Part shown: one piece after another, positions 21,701-31,479 of the stretch
Layout of the letters: each line of letters opens with the position of its first letter
How positions within the stretch are numbered: the first letter of the stretch is position 1
Assembly: GCA_951812925.1 (NCBI GenBank)
Contig: OX638372.1
Coordinates: 88,867,058 to 88,931,057 of the forward strand
Direction of reading: 5' to 3'
DNA: 64,000 bases
Origin: Calliopum simillimum
Taxonomy: Eukaryota; Arthropoda; Insecta; Diptera; Lauxaniidae
Notes under the pieces: model-generated
Databases searched by the model: none
Told to the model about the DNA's origin: nothing
What the model saw: the letters and a program-made list of their open reading frames with translations, nothing else
Position numbers and translations under genes: made by a program

Positions 21701-23728
21701 AAAACTTTTGTATGACAATTATTAACATATCTTTTATATGACACCAATATTTTTGCTATTCATCCAAGAGTTTCCAACTTATACCGATCTTTACGGATCT
21801 TCCGATGGTTATATGCCTAAAAGTAGATCCGAGGTACAATTTTTGATTACATATTCATTCCTAGGATTAAGATTCATAAATTTGGTTCAAAAAAAGAGAA
21901 TAGCATTGTTACTTTTCCCGTCAGTTTTTCACAAAATATGAAGAATCAAAGATTTATTTGGCCGAACACGTAAACCATCACCAATTTTGTAATTTTACTT
22001 TGTTTTGATTGTTCTTAATGAAATTTTAGATTCTTCTTAAACCTTAGTTGTCAAAGAAGTAATGCCAAATGCATTAAAAGTAATAAAAATATTCACGTTC
22101 CTAAACGCCCCCCTCGTGAAAAGGACATATTTTCTGGACAGAATTTTTAGACAAATTTATGATAAGGTCCGATTTCTATACAAATTCTATATCCCCCTAC
22201 CTTTAGAAACGTCCACCTAGGAATATACCATCCTCCTTTTTCTGTATTTTTTTAATAAAAAAGTGAACGTCAAAAAAAGCATTCACAACATCGTAGATGG
22301 TTGGCTTTAGTCACGTATCAACAGAGTCTATAAAATCTCCTTTATTTTCTTTTCTTAACATAACTTTTCAGACAATGGTTGTACCCGAATATCAAGATGG
22401 CAAATCAGATGAAGCCTTCCTATTGTATAAAGCATTCATACATCCAGACGCTCTTGATTCCAAAAATGATGCCACACGCAAGGCCGGTGGCCAACAGACA
22501 GAAACTGAACTTGTACCCAGAATAATTGTAGATATGCGTGAATTTCGTTCAGATTTACCGTGCCTTATTCACAAACGCGGCATTGAAGTAACACCGGTGA
22601 CAATAACGGTTAGTAAAATTGACAAATTAAGGTCGCGATCAGAGAGCGCGCTTTGAACTAAGTTGCGCTCAAAGCAAAGCGTTGCAAAACACTTCAAAAG
22701 CGCCATAACATTACAGGTCTAGCATCGCAACGCTTTGACTTTGATCGCGCTGCCCGTTTTTTATACGAATCGCTCTACATTATCGTAAAGCTAAAGCGTT
22801 GCTTTGTGTGCGCTCTTTGATCGCGACCTAAGGAAAGAAGATAACAGAAACTTTATCTTTCTAACACTTTCAATTGCAGATTGGCGATTATATAATTACA
22901 CCAGAAATTTGTGTTGAACGCAAATCAATATCTGATCTAATTGGCTCTTTAAATTCTGGACGTCTTTACAATCAGTGCATTCAAATGCAACGTTACTATG
23001 CCAAACCCATATTACTAATTGAATTCGATCAAAAGAAACCATTTCATTTGCAAGGCAAATACATGATATCACAGAATACATCATCAACGAATGCTGATAT
23101 CGTGAAGAAGTTGCAGCTGCTAACGTTACATTTTCCTAGATTACGGCTCATTTGGTCACCCAGCCCCTATGCCACTGCACAACTGTTTGAAGAATTAAAA
23201 CTGGGCAAAGAGGAGCCCGATCCTAAGCGTGCTGCTGCCGTTGGCTCTGAAGAAGCCGGCGCCTACGATGAGTTGAAATTCAACTCAAATATTTATGATT
23301 TTCTGCTACGTCTGCCGGGTATCAATACCAAAAATATACATAAAGTGATGCGACATGGTGGTAGCTTAAAGGAGCTGCTGAAACGTACACAGGTTGTTGT
23401 TGTTTTTTTTTGTTACCAATTAATTATTTAATTTTAATATTGTTGGTTGTCATATAGATATATTGTTTTTAATAATTCTCACTTTCATTAACTTTTTCAT
23501 TAATTTGTTTTGTTGCAGGCAGAATTAAGTGAGCTACTTGATTCCACAGCGAATGGCAAAATGTTATGGGATATTTTGCATGTTGCGCATTTGCCGGAAA
23601 AAGACGAAGTACAGGGTACTGCAGCACTATTGGCTGCTGGCAAGGCATTTGGCAGTCATTCGCGTTTTCGACGTGGTGCTGCTTCTGCGGCCGCGGCAGC
23701 CAGTGGACGTGGTGGACGTAAATATTAA
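15738..23728 (+). CDS. mei-9: DNA repair endonuclease XPF / MEI-9, nine exons
   Basis: Catalytic subunit of the ERCC1-XPF structure-specific nuclease, which makes the 5' incision in nucleotide excision repair. In Drosophila it also acts in meiotic crossing over. Exons inferred from GT/AG sites and frame: 15738-15979, 16041-16202, 16265-16861, 18642-18796, 20352-20944, 21012-21335, 22372-22608, 22880-23392, 23519-23728. Together they give about 1010 residues, somewhat longer than human XPF. The N-terminal part is the degenerate helicase-like region (YEKQMFLDLV...GIVVLRAHTI). Residues 771-789 carry the nuclease motif GDYIITPE..VERKSISD with the catalytic D, E, R, K and D present. The C-terminal LPGINTKNI and the last exon form the tandem HhH domain that binds ERCC1. 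The start at 15738 is the first ATG in frame. Exon 5 holds an acidic, low-conservation linker. No frameshift seen. Confidence 0.95.
17152..17259. mobile_element. Palindromic MITE, copy 1, mei-9 intron 3
   Basis: The arms GGGGGTTATCGTGAAT and ATTCACGATAACCCCC are perfect inverses. The match continues through ATTCCC/GGGAAT and GGAATTTTCT/AGAAAATTCC to a short centre. A second copy sits in intron 4 (19096-19201) and degenerate relatives at 21470-21620 and 25670-25860. Confidence 0.75.
17824..18450. mobile_element. 627-bp fold-back element in mei-9 intron 3
   Basis: The TIR GAGGGGCATAGAAACAAATG at the left is inverted at the right end (...GTTTCTATACCCCTC). Both are followed inward by GCAGCAATCTCCAT. 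ATTT occurs immediately outside both ends (17820-17823, 18451-18454), a probable 4-bp target duplication. Inner arms also pair (CGTGTTTCTTTTGACGCGTA against TACGCGTCAAAAGAAACACG). It is the same TIR family as the 2 kb element at 4770-6808. Confidence 0.75.
19096..19201. mobile_element. Palindromic MITE, copy 2, mei-9 intron 4
   Basis: About 106 bp, nearly identical to 17152-17259. ATT is present directly outside both ends, consistent with a 3-bp duplication. It has a single mismatch in the terminal arm (ATCGTGAAT against ATTCACCAT). Confidence 0.75.
19452..19557. repeat. Inverted repeat with TGACGTAA cores, mei-9 intron 4
   Basis: Left arm CGCATCCGTG..ACGTACAATTCG and right arm CGAATTGTACGT..CACGGATGCG pair over about 38 bp with one mismatch, around a loop of about 30 bases. 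A third, unpaired copy of ACGTACAATTCGTGACGTAA follows at 19597-19623. This is longer and cleaner than expected by chance. It is probably a small MITE with a partial second copy. Confidence 0.65.
19990..20225. repeat. GCATTGATTTTTCA tandem tract, mei-9 intron 4
   Basis: Irregular repeats of ATGCATTGATTTTTCATTTGC spaced about 25-45 bp apart fill some 230 bp before the exon 5 acceptor. The remainder of introns 3 and 4 holds no further exon that I can see. Confidence 0.55.
21470..21620. mobile_element. Degenerate relative of the palindromic MITE, mei-9 intron 6
   Basis: It shares GTTATCATAAATAAACATTC and TCGGACTCCCTAGCATGCAA with the inverse of 25670-25860. Outer phrases match the GTTATCGTGAAT termini of the two clean copies. 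It ends in a G run (21598-21611) that may be mis-sized. Confidence 0.5.
21720..21840 (+). repeat. Fragment of the GATCTTCCGATGG hairpin family, mei-9 intron 6
   Basis: TATATGACACCAATATT, CATCCAAGAGTTTCC and GGATCTTCCGATGG match the right arms at 14570-14700 and 32520-32630. Only one arm is present here. Confidence 0.6.
22631..22828. mobile_element. 198-bp TIR element with TAA target duplication, mei-9 intron 7
   Basis: GGTCGCGATCA-AGAGCGC termini are inverted at the ends. TAA lies directly outside both (22628-22630, 22829-22831). A 3-bp TTA/TAA duplication is typical of PIF/Harbinger-type MITEs. The inside is GC-rich with GCAACGCTTTG and CAAAGCAAAGCGTTGC phrases that also pair. Confidence 0.75.
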
Positions 23729-23779
23729 TTGAATGTTGGTACGCCTGGGTTTGAGTTAAATAACTGCGCTATGGTGTAA

Positions 23780-23785
23780 AATAAA
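23780..23785 (+). terminator. mei-9: Candidate mei-9 poly(A) signal
   Basis: AATAAA about 52 bases after the mei-9 stop at 23728. Other AT-rich candidates follow, so the true 3' end may lie further on. Confidence 0.45.
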
Positions 23786-23789
23786 GGCG

Positions 23790-24470
23790 TCAGCAAGCAC
23801 AGTAGGAGGCGGTGATACAACAACACAATATGTGGCGTTAAATTTCGAGGCGATTGAATTAATTTATGTTGTATACTGATGTAATTTATTGCGTTAGTTA
23901 ATATTATTAACGCTGCTGTGTGCTATTATTAAAATATGTTAAGTTATTATATAAAGCAGCATAAGTTTAAGTTTAAAATTACAAATTATAAAATTAATTA
24001 CACTGTTGCATCAATGAAGCATCATTAATTTAATTGCAATCTTGTTGAGTGCTTACATGCTTATTACTTAGCTTTGAATACATTACTGTGTTGTGTAAAT
24101 TATCTCGAGGGGGTTGCAAATTATCTCAAGCGGAATTTTACTAAAAGCTTTAGCTTACATCGGCTTAATATAAAAATAGTTATGAATATGCGAGGCTAGG
24201 AAAAAAATAAAAATTTAGAAAATGTTTTTGTTGGCGGCAAATTCTTCAACAAAATAAAAACTGTAAGCTTCCCCAGATGACCAGCTAAATCTACGGGAAA
24301 TACAATTTTTCGAAGACCTACCGTAACCGCCTTCATAGAGATATTTTTGGGCTTATCATCTATTTATCGAAAAATTTTCTCCCGAGAATATATTCCTTTC
24401 TCAAGAGGAAACATTTGGAGTCGTAAATGCTTTGAGAATGGAAATTCCTTTTCCAGCAGGATTACTTTTT
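23790..24470. other. mei-9 downstream region, no gene seen
   Basis: AT-rich, possibly containing the remainder of the mei-9 3' UTR. The frame at 24347-24619 has no recognisable features and runs into repeat sequence. Confidence 0.4.
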
Positions 24471-24479
24471 ATATCATAC

Positions 24480-25660
24480 ACTCAGGGTATATTCATTTTT
24501 CCCTTCCGTTTGTATCGCAGAGAAGGAGGCGTGGTAGGTGTGGAAAAGTATATATATTCTTGATCAGCGTAAGCTTCAGAGTCGATATAGCCATGTCCAT
24601 CTGTCTGTCTGTCCGTTGAAATCATTTTAACATTTTTTGAGCAAAATAACGCGATAAAATTTGGTACACTGCCTCCGTCGTCAATGTTAGGTCGTCTGAT
24701 TGAAAATGAGTGAAATCTGTGAACGGCCACGCCTACCGCCCATACAAAAAATATATTCAAAATGCAATATTTTGAGCATTATTCGCGATAAAGCAACCAA
24801 GATACACATAAACACTAAGTATAGTAAGTACAAGATCTAAGCAAAAACAGGGTGAATTCGGACAAGAGAGCGTGGCAGTTCCCATATAAGCAAAAGTTTA
24901 AAAATGCTGTACTGAAAGTGTTTCTTGAGGTAATCCAACCAAATTTCACTCACACACTAATTATAGTAAAAAGAGGCTCGCACCAAAAACGGAGCGAAAT
25001 CAGACAAGAGGCCGTCGCGCCACCTATAAGTCAGCAAAAGTTTCAAAAAACTATAATGAAAGCGTTTTTTGAGATAGGTTATCCAACCACATTTCACTCA
25101 CTTTTCGCCAAATAACTACTAAGCAGCTGTGGTAATTAAACCTAGGATATATTCACTTTGTCCTCCCATTTGTAAAGCAGAAAAGGAGGCGTGACAGGTG
25201 TGGAGAAGTATCTTCCTGATTAACGTTGAAATAATTTTAATATTTTTTGGAAGCAAGATAGTTCGATGAAATTTTGTACACTGGCTTCGTCGGAAAAGCT
25301 CGTGGCTTTAAAAATGAACGTGATCGGTTAGTGAACACGCCCACCGCCCATACAAAGTAAAAATTTAAAACGTAATTTTATGAGCATTATTTACGATAAG
25401 CCAACCAAAATACACGCAAATACTAGGGATAGCAGGTGCTTTGGGTTAAAATGATTTCGGAAAAGAGGGCGTAGCACTTCCCATCTAAGCAAAAGTTTCA
25501 AAAAGTCTATACTGGAAGCGTTTTTAAAAAAAGTCCTAACAAATTTCACTCAGAGGCTAAGGATAGTAAGTGCAAGATCTGATCAGACACTTGATTGATT
25601 CATATCAGAGGGCGTGGCACCTCCCGTTAAAGCAATATAATACAAACATTTTTAATTTTA
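24480..25660 (-). repeat. Dispersed 142-148-bp monomer repeat, inverted copy
   Basis: Monomers with cores GCGTGGCAGTTCCC or GCGTGGCACCTCCC occur at 24869, 25017, 25470 and 25612. The flanking leader 'gggtatattca..ttttcccttccgtttgta' plus GTCTGTCTGTCC also occurs at 25145 and 45380. It is the reverse orientation of the arrays at 10.5-10.9 and 49.0-49.6 kb. No coding capacity. Confidence 0.65.
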
Positions 25661-25669
25661 CATTATTAT

Positions 25670-25860
25670 AATAAGTTCCCTGCTAAAAAATTGAAGAATA
25701 AATTTTTGAAAAAAATGTCAAAATATCCCCTCCCGAATTATTGCCGATTACCTTACTTTCCAGTAAATTTTTCCATTCCAGAACAATTTTTTGCGATTGC
25801 ATGCTGGCAAGTCTGAGAAAAAAGTCTTATTCATAATAAGGCCCAGGAAATAATTTTTAT
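25670..25860. mobile_element. Degenerate palindromic-MITE relative
   Basis: TTTTGCGATTGCATGCTGG and AGTCTGAGAAAAAAGTC match the inverse of 21470-21620. The end ATTCATAATAAGGCCC echoes the ATTCACGATAACCCCC terminus of the clean copies. Confidence 0.5.
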
Positions 25861-25925
25861 TTAAATTTAAGAAAGAGAAACCTTTAAATTACTGATGTAA
25901 ATTAAAAAAAAAAAAAAAAAATGAG

Positions 25926-26039
25926 CGGATTCCTGAAAACGTGTAAAAGCCTCGAAAACCTCGTAAACTCGTAAAACTGTAAAATTTCGTATTGATTTTG
26001 ACAACTTTTTTCGAGGCTTTTACACGTTTTCAGGAATCG
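25926..26039. repeat. 110-bp hairpin with a perfect 29-bp stem
   Basis: ATTCCTGAAAACGTGTAAAA followed by GCCTCGAAA is exactly mirrored at 26008-26036. The loop is AT-rich and contains CTCGTAAA direct repeats. It is either a tiny MITE or a transcribed hairpin. Confidence 0.65.
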
Positions 26040-26044
26040 CCTTA

Positions 26045-27700
26045 ATATCTTTTAATCTTTTGCAGATAAACATAAACTATCTTGATGTTTAATTAAGAAA
26101 CTAAAAAAAGAAACAAAATAAAAAACCCGCATTAAATCCCATTCTGTTTTTCTGGCATAACAATAAAAATTAAAACCGAAAGCATCCATTCACTTCATTC
26201 GTAAATCCAATTAATTGGTCTGTCAGCTCTATTATTTGATTAATTAGCGCCTAGATGTAGACGACAGGATTGTCAGGCAGACAGGCATAGCAAATAAAAT
26301 ATAAAAAAATGTTACATTCACAATTCATTCCTAAATGTATGCAAAAGGATTTAGCGGTTGAGTTCATTTTGTATGCGACGGCATCTTTTTTCCCCTAATG
26401 TGTTTATATGAAACACTTCCGCTAACACAATCAACTTCCGGCTGTATTTGTATCCTCAGTTATAGTAGATTTTTGGAGTGGGGCTTTAATATTCATTTTG
26501 TTGCTAAAGGTTTTTATGTGTTGTGGCAGACACACATAAACTCGTTCTTATGTCAAAAGTGTGAAGTATTTTATTTGCGTATGTTGTAGTGGTTTGAGTG
26601 CACGCGACTTTGTTATGAATTAATTGTTATGGCAGTCGGCAGACCATTGGACAGGTTTGGATGATTGGTGGCTTCGTTTGGTTGTTTTTTCACACATGCT
26701 TAATACGTTGTTTGCCATTGTTGGAGACTCCAAAATATCTCTTATGTTTAAAAACATGAGTTTCGCAAGTAAACTCCACACAAATTTCGCTTCTCCACAA
26801 ATTGAGTAACTGATGATGGGATTGATCACTTTACCATCGCTCAATATACATACATAATTGTGATTAAACCTTAACGATTTTATTATGGTATTTCCTATTG
26901 TTTTTCAATGTCTAATAGTTCTTTCCTACTTGCTTGGTTAAGGCAATTTAATTAATTTATGCTTAGTTATGTACAAACCTAGTTTTGTTTGCATAAAAAG
27001 CTTTTCGAATTGTATGAGAAAAAATAGTTAGTTTTAAATGGACTGGATAGAGAACCAAATTTTCAGCATAGCAATGCTATTTTAAACAATGCAACTCTTG
27101 TAATTTGGTTAGCAAAAAACCAACCGGCAGAGATAAAACTATGCTACCCAGTAGTAACTTTTTCATTTCGGTTTGTATTACCAAGGTTGTATGATCAAGG
27201 CATAAAGCAAATCAAACATATTTATGTATTGTACATGTGGGTATTTCCACAGAAAACTAAATCATCATATCTCTGAAACTATATATATTTAACGTACATG
27301 GATTTAGTACATATGGGTAATATATGCCAACTTAACAAGATTAAGTGAAGCAACGTACACCGAGAAAACCTGGTTATTTGTAAGATTACTAATTTAAAAT
27401 TTGTTAAGTGGAAAAAAGTGTACCATGCGACACTTCCCATGTGACCTTGATTAAAATGAAATTAAAAGTATAAATAATTTTTGGGTAAAATCAAAACCAT
27501 TTTTAAGAGACATCTAAAATTCTAAAATTTGTCACATTGAAATATTGACTCAGGTTTCCCTAAAATCGACTTCTGTTTTTGTCCCGTGTGAAGGCCTTGG
27601 TTTTTTGCAATTATTTCGAAAACGAAAAATTGTCCAAAATCAACCTAAGCACCAATTATAGCAAATTAAGAGCTATAAGTTAACCTGAATCTTAGAGGCT
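26045..27700. other. Intergenic, no gene seen
   Basis: Overlapping frames at 26620-26844 and 26624-26809 lie on opposite strands, without motifs or splice context. Nothing else could be supported. Confidence 0.4.
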
Positions 27701-27707
27701 TACTCCT

Positions 27708-28138
27708 GTTGCCATATGGACAGGATAGGGGACTGGTAAGGTTTGACCAAAAAGGGTCAAAAATTTAAAATTTCAATAGTTGTTTTCGATGTGGTTTTCA
27801 TTCCTGAATCCGAATCTGGGCTTAGGATTGTTGTGCCACGTCAGGATTTTCAGATATGTTAATCTAAAGTGGTTCAAAAAAAGAGCTTTTCGTTATAAGT
27901 ATTTGAGGTTATATAATAACACAACGCATTTTTAACACTAAAGTAATATGGTAAATAAAAGTACAAATTTTTCCCTCAAAACCCAATTTGAAGTGTAGCG
28001 ATATCTTTTCGGGTTTGGATTCAGTATCAAAAATACATTAAAAATGCCAATTGTTGCTTTCATTTGTTGGTTGGTCTTATCAAAAACATACTACCGTAAA
28101 CCAGTGCCCTATCCTGCCTAGCGTTGCCATATGGACAC
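27708..28138. mobile_element. Fold-back element flanked by a 15-bp direct repeat
   Basis: CAGGATAGGGGACTGGT at the left is inverted at the right (ACCAGTGCCCTATCCTG). Inner parts also pair (CCTGAATCCGAATC against GGGTTTGGATTCAG). GTTGCCATATGGACA stands immediately left of it, again at 28122, and a third time at 28310. A duplication of 13-15 bp is unusual for a DNA transposon. The motif may instead be part of the repeat. Confidence 0.5.
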
Positions 28139-28329
28139 ACGCTAGAAAAACTTAAAGAAAAAATGCCACAAAATAATTTTTTCTTATAAATACGCTTATG
28201 TTACATTTTTCTCTTTATCAAACACTATTTAAGGCACAGACTTTATATCCCGTTCAAAATAATAAGTACGTGTTTTAGAAGCATATAATTTTCCATATCA
28301 CTATAATATGTTGCCATATGGACACTCCA

Positions 28330-29040
28330 GGGCGATTTGGGTTAAGCATATTATCAAAATATTTTGTTTTGAATTTTTTTTTTTGCTTTAAATGCGTTCG
28401 ACGGTCACGTTCGTCACCATGAAAATGCCCTTACTTATGTTATGTTGGTAGGCATATTCAAAAAGCTTCCCATCATTGAATTAAGACAAAGTCACAGAAC
28501 CGCAAAATTCGTTATATTTTGTATCCCCCCTGAGAAGCTTTCACCATTTGGAACTTTTTTTTTGTGGATTGTTATTTGTAAAACATACTTTATGAAATTT
28601 TATGAAAAAAAAATTAGCTTTCATGCAGTGGCGCCAATTGGTAGTGGCCCCCTGCCTCTGGCTGAGGTTAATTTGATTGAAAAAAATTAATTTTGATTTG
28701 AAAAAGAATCAATATGATCTGGAAAAGATTTAACTTGAAGTGCATGAGGAAGTTTCTTGATATGGAAAAAAATATAAAATTCCGAAATAAAAATTTTTTT
28801 ATAAGATTTCAGGTCCTTTTTTATATTTTTATTAACATTTAAAGCAGTACCTATACAATAACATTTTGCCTTCTATATTAAAAAGAATAATATAAGCCTT
28901 AAAGTTTATTAAATAATTTTTCAAAGTTGGTGGCCTTTAAAGTTAATTTTTTTCCATAAAATTTTTTAAAGTAAGTTTTTCAAATAACATGCCACAAAAA
29001 ACTCCATACATTCAGGACTCCATACATTTCACCTTAATTG
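28330..29040. other. Intergenic, AT-rich
   Basis: A few loose copies of the TTTGATTTGGAAAAAG unit (28665-28740) resemble the tract at 12.1 kb. The frame at 28442-28690 shows no recognisable domain. Confidence 0.4.
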
Positions 29041-29153
29041 AGACGCAACATCACTTTATCTTATGTACACAAAAGATTCGCGTACGAAATTTGATTACAA
29101 AACTTTTTTGAGATAGTCCACCCTAATGAAGTTTAACGATAATCGATGAAGAC

Positions 29154-29212
29154 ACTATCGTTTATAACTTAACGAATCTTTGCCGTTATCACCTCTCTAT
29201 TTTTATAACGGA
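29154..29212 (+). promoter_or_regulatory. Conserved upstream block of paralogue D
   Basis: ACTATCGTTTATAAC, TTTGCCGTTATCACCTC and ATAACGGAT appear in the same order as before copies A, B and C, ending about 130 bp before the ATG. Confidence 0.55.
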
Positions 29213-29341
29213 TAACTGTGATCAGATATATCACGCCAGTTATTTCGTCCATGTCTATCAGATTAGTAACATTACATCTATTTAGCTTAAAAAGTTTTAT
29301 TTATATTTCTAAAAAAAATTAAAGGAAATTTATTATTAAAA

Positions 29342-29689
29342 ATGTCTGGAACATACAATGCATACAATAATTATGCTTGTGCATGCAACTGCGCAAGCAA
29401 CAAGGAAATGATCAACCAATCTGATAGTGGTGTGAACACTACGTCTTCATTTTGTAATTCTGATTCGGAAACATCTTCATCCGATTACGATTCATCGGAA
29501 TGCTGCTGTGGAAAAACGGCTTCCACTCCAGCTGTAGCAAAACCAAAAAAAACTACCGTCAAAAAGAAATCAACAGGCAAAAAGGTGAAAAAAACGAAGG
29601 CTAAGAATAAGTCAACTACAACTGAAGTCCCTCGTAGAACCGAATGTAAACTTCCAAATAACTTTTATGCATATAATACATATACTTAA
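29342..29689 (+). CDS. Small Ser/Lys/Cys-rich paralogue D (unrecognised family)
   Basis: A 115-residue, intronless product. Order: MSGTYNAYNNYACACNCASN start, short MINQSDSGVNTTSS segment, an acidic Ser/Asp patch with ECCC (residues about 42-55), a Lys/Thr-rich basic stretch, and the C-terminal signature RRTECKLPNNFYAYNTYT, nearly the same as copy B. No signal peptide or membrane helix. Downstream homology to copies B and C extends about 370 bp past the stop and includes 'aagatggcaaca'. It lies 5.6 kb beyond mei-9, and the other three lie before mei-9, so the dispersal was not simply tandem. Function unknown. Confidence 0.7.
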   Translation: MSGTYNAYNNYACACNCASNKEMINQSDSGVNTTSSFCNSDSETSSSDYDSSECCCGKTASTPAVAKPKKTTVKKKSTGKKVKKTKAKNKSTTTEVPRRTECKLPNNFYAYNTYT

Positions 29690-30399
29690 GTAAAATTTTG
29701 TCAATTTTGTAACTAAATTTTTTATGTTTGTATTAAATGTTGTAATTTAAGCGAAGCTGTAATTTTAAAAGAAGATTGCTTAAAATATGTTTGTTTTATT
29801 GTACTATTCATGTTCCTGTTTTTATCATATAATTAAATGAAAATATTTAAAATAATAACTCGTACTAAACAAATAGTTTTTTTTTTTGTAAAAATGTCTC
29901 AACTCTCTAAAAAAGAAAAAAATTTGCGGAGGTCGGTCGTAGTTGACTTTGATGTATAATAGTTTTGGCTTTTTATTTTTAGATTCTTCATTATTTCGTC
30001 TCCAATTTTTTGACTTTAACATATGCTGATAATTTGTTTGATTCAAAAAAGAAAATTTGATAGGGTCGAAAATATCAGATATAGTCAAAAATGGTTAGAC
30101 GCTTACAAAAACTTTCAAACAGCATCGAAAAGTCTGTGAGAAGATGGCAACATATCGCCACGTCAATGCTACAACTAGGTAGCTTCGAAATTATCAAACT
30201 TGGTATAAGTGGTCTATGATGTTCTTCATGACTTAGTGCACAATTTTGTCTAACCAGAGTTCCTAAAAGTAGGACTATTGTTATAAGAAAAGTCAAAAAT
30301 CAGTCTAAATTTAAATTTTTTGAAATTCTTAAAATTGAATTTTCTCAAAACTGGAAAATTGAAGTTACCTAGTTGTAGTGTAGACTAACGAAAAAAAAA

Positions 30400-31470
30400 T
30401 TTCTTGGGTCACCCCAACGTTTTAGGGAAAACTTTTTTATCAAGAGCTTTTAGCTTATTGTATGAGGTTTTTAAAACTGTATTTGGTTTATAGGGGTTTA
30501 AAAGGATTTTGCAAAGTTCTAGACTTTAAAAGTTGATCAGGCATGTTCTGAAATCCGATTTACTTCGAAATCGGAATGAAAGCAATCTTCAAGAGCTCTA
30601 CATTGCGACAAATAAGATGGAATCGGATTTGTATTTCAACAAATTAAATGTGCTAATTGTCCTATTTGATTTACCGAAACATTAATCCGATCTGGTATTA
30701 ATTACCGAAATGCGGAGCTCTTGAAAATTGCTTTCATTCCGATTCCGAAGTGAATCGGATTTCAGAACATGACTGGATATCTTAATTTTTTTCTATTTTT
30801 TGACTTTGCTGTTCATTTTAGTATGAAAAAGGTGTTATTTATATACCATTTTATACCTTTTTTGAAATTTTCGTTAAATTTCCTTTTATTCTGTAGTACA
30901 TTTGTCATAGCAATTTTTTAACACAGAAAGTACTCAAATGCATATGATGCGCACGCTGCACGCGTTCCATTTTATGCAGCGGAGTCTACAAACGGATTGG
31001 TCTTGAAAATTATTTTTTTCTGACCTTAAATTAAAAAAATAGAATGAAAAGTGCCCAATAAAATTAAAGAAAATTTAACAAGAATTCTAAAAAAAATTAT
31101 AAAACAGTATGTTAATAGGAACTTTTTCATACTAAAATCACCACCAAAGTCAAAAAAAACCACAAAAAAAAAAATTGAAAATATCAACTTCAAAGGCCCA
31201 AAACTTTACGAAATCCTTTTAAACCCTATAATTCATATAAATTTTTAGAAAGTTCATACAATTAGCTAAAAATTTTCCACGAAAATATTTTCTCTTAAAC
31301 GTTAGAGTGATCCAAAAAATTGTTTTTCGTAAAAAAAGTAAAAAAATAAGTTTTAGCCCTATAACTACTCAGGGGTAAATTTTAGACCCCCCCAGGTGTA
31401 ATTTTTGGTTAGTTTAGTCTTTCTCTATCACATCCCAGAAGCTCCGTATCGATTACACCCTATATAAGAT
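30400..31470. mobile_element. Fold-back element family 'GGGTCACCC', copy 1, with nested insert
   Basis: GGGTCACCCCAACGTTTTAG and TTTTAGCTTATTGTATGA at the left are mirrored by CTTAAACGTTAGAGTGATCC and TCATACAATTAGCTAAAA at the right. The right terminus contains CCCAGAAGCTCCGTATCG and TTACACCCTA. Copies lie at 44576-45370 and 58985-59295. The left arm is interrupted at 30538-30775. Confidence 0.65.
30538..30775. mobile_element. 238-bp TIR element nested in the fold-back arm
   Basis: CAGGCATGTTCTGAAATCCG at the left and CGGATTTCAGAACATGACTG at the right are inverted. The match extends about 60 bp through ATCGGAATGAAAGCAAT and AAGAGCTC. GAT flanks both sides. Removing it restores AAAGTTGATAT, which is the intact sequence at the 44.8 kb copy. 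Confidence 0.75.
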
Positions 31471-31479
31471 GTATTTGAC

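Noticed and set aside
23529..23732. Second open frame over the last mei-9 exon
   Set aside because: It is a +1 shadow. The frame at 23519-23728 continues the XPF C-terminal domain and is in phase with exon 8.
30075..30296. Minus-strand 73-residue frame with a hydrophobic start (MTFLITIVLLLGTLV)
   Set aside because: It lies in the duplicated downstream flank of paralogue D. The frame is not kept in the flanks of copies B or C and no poly(A) signal was seen nearby.
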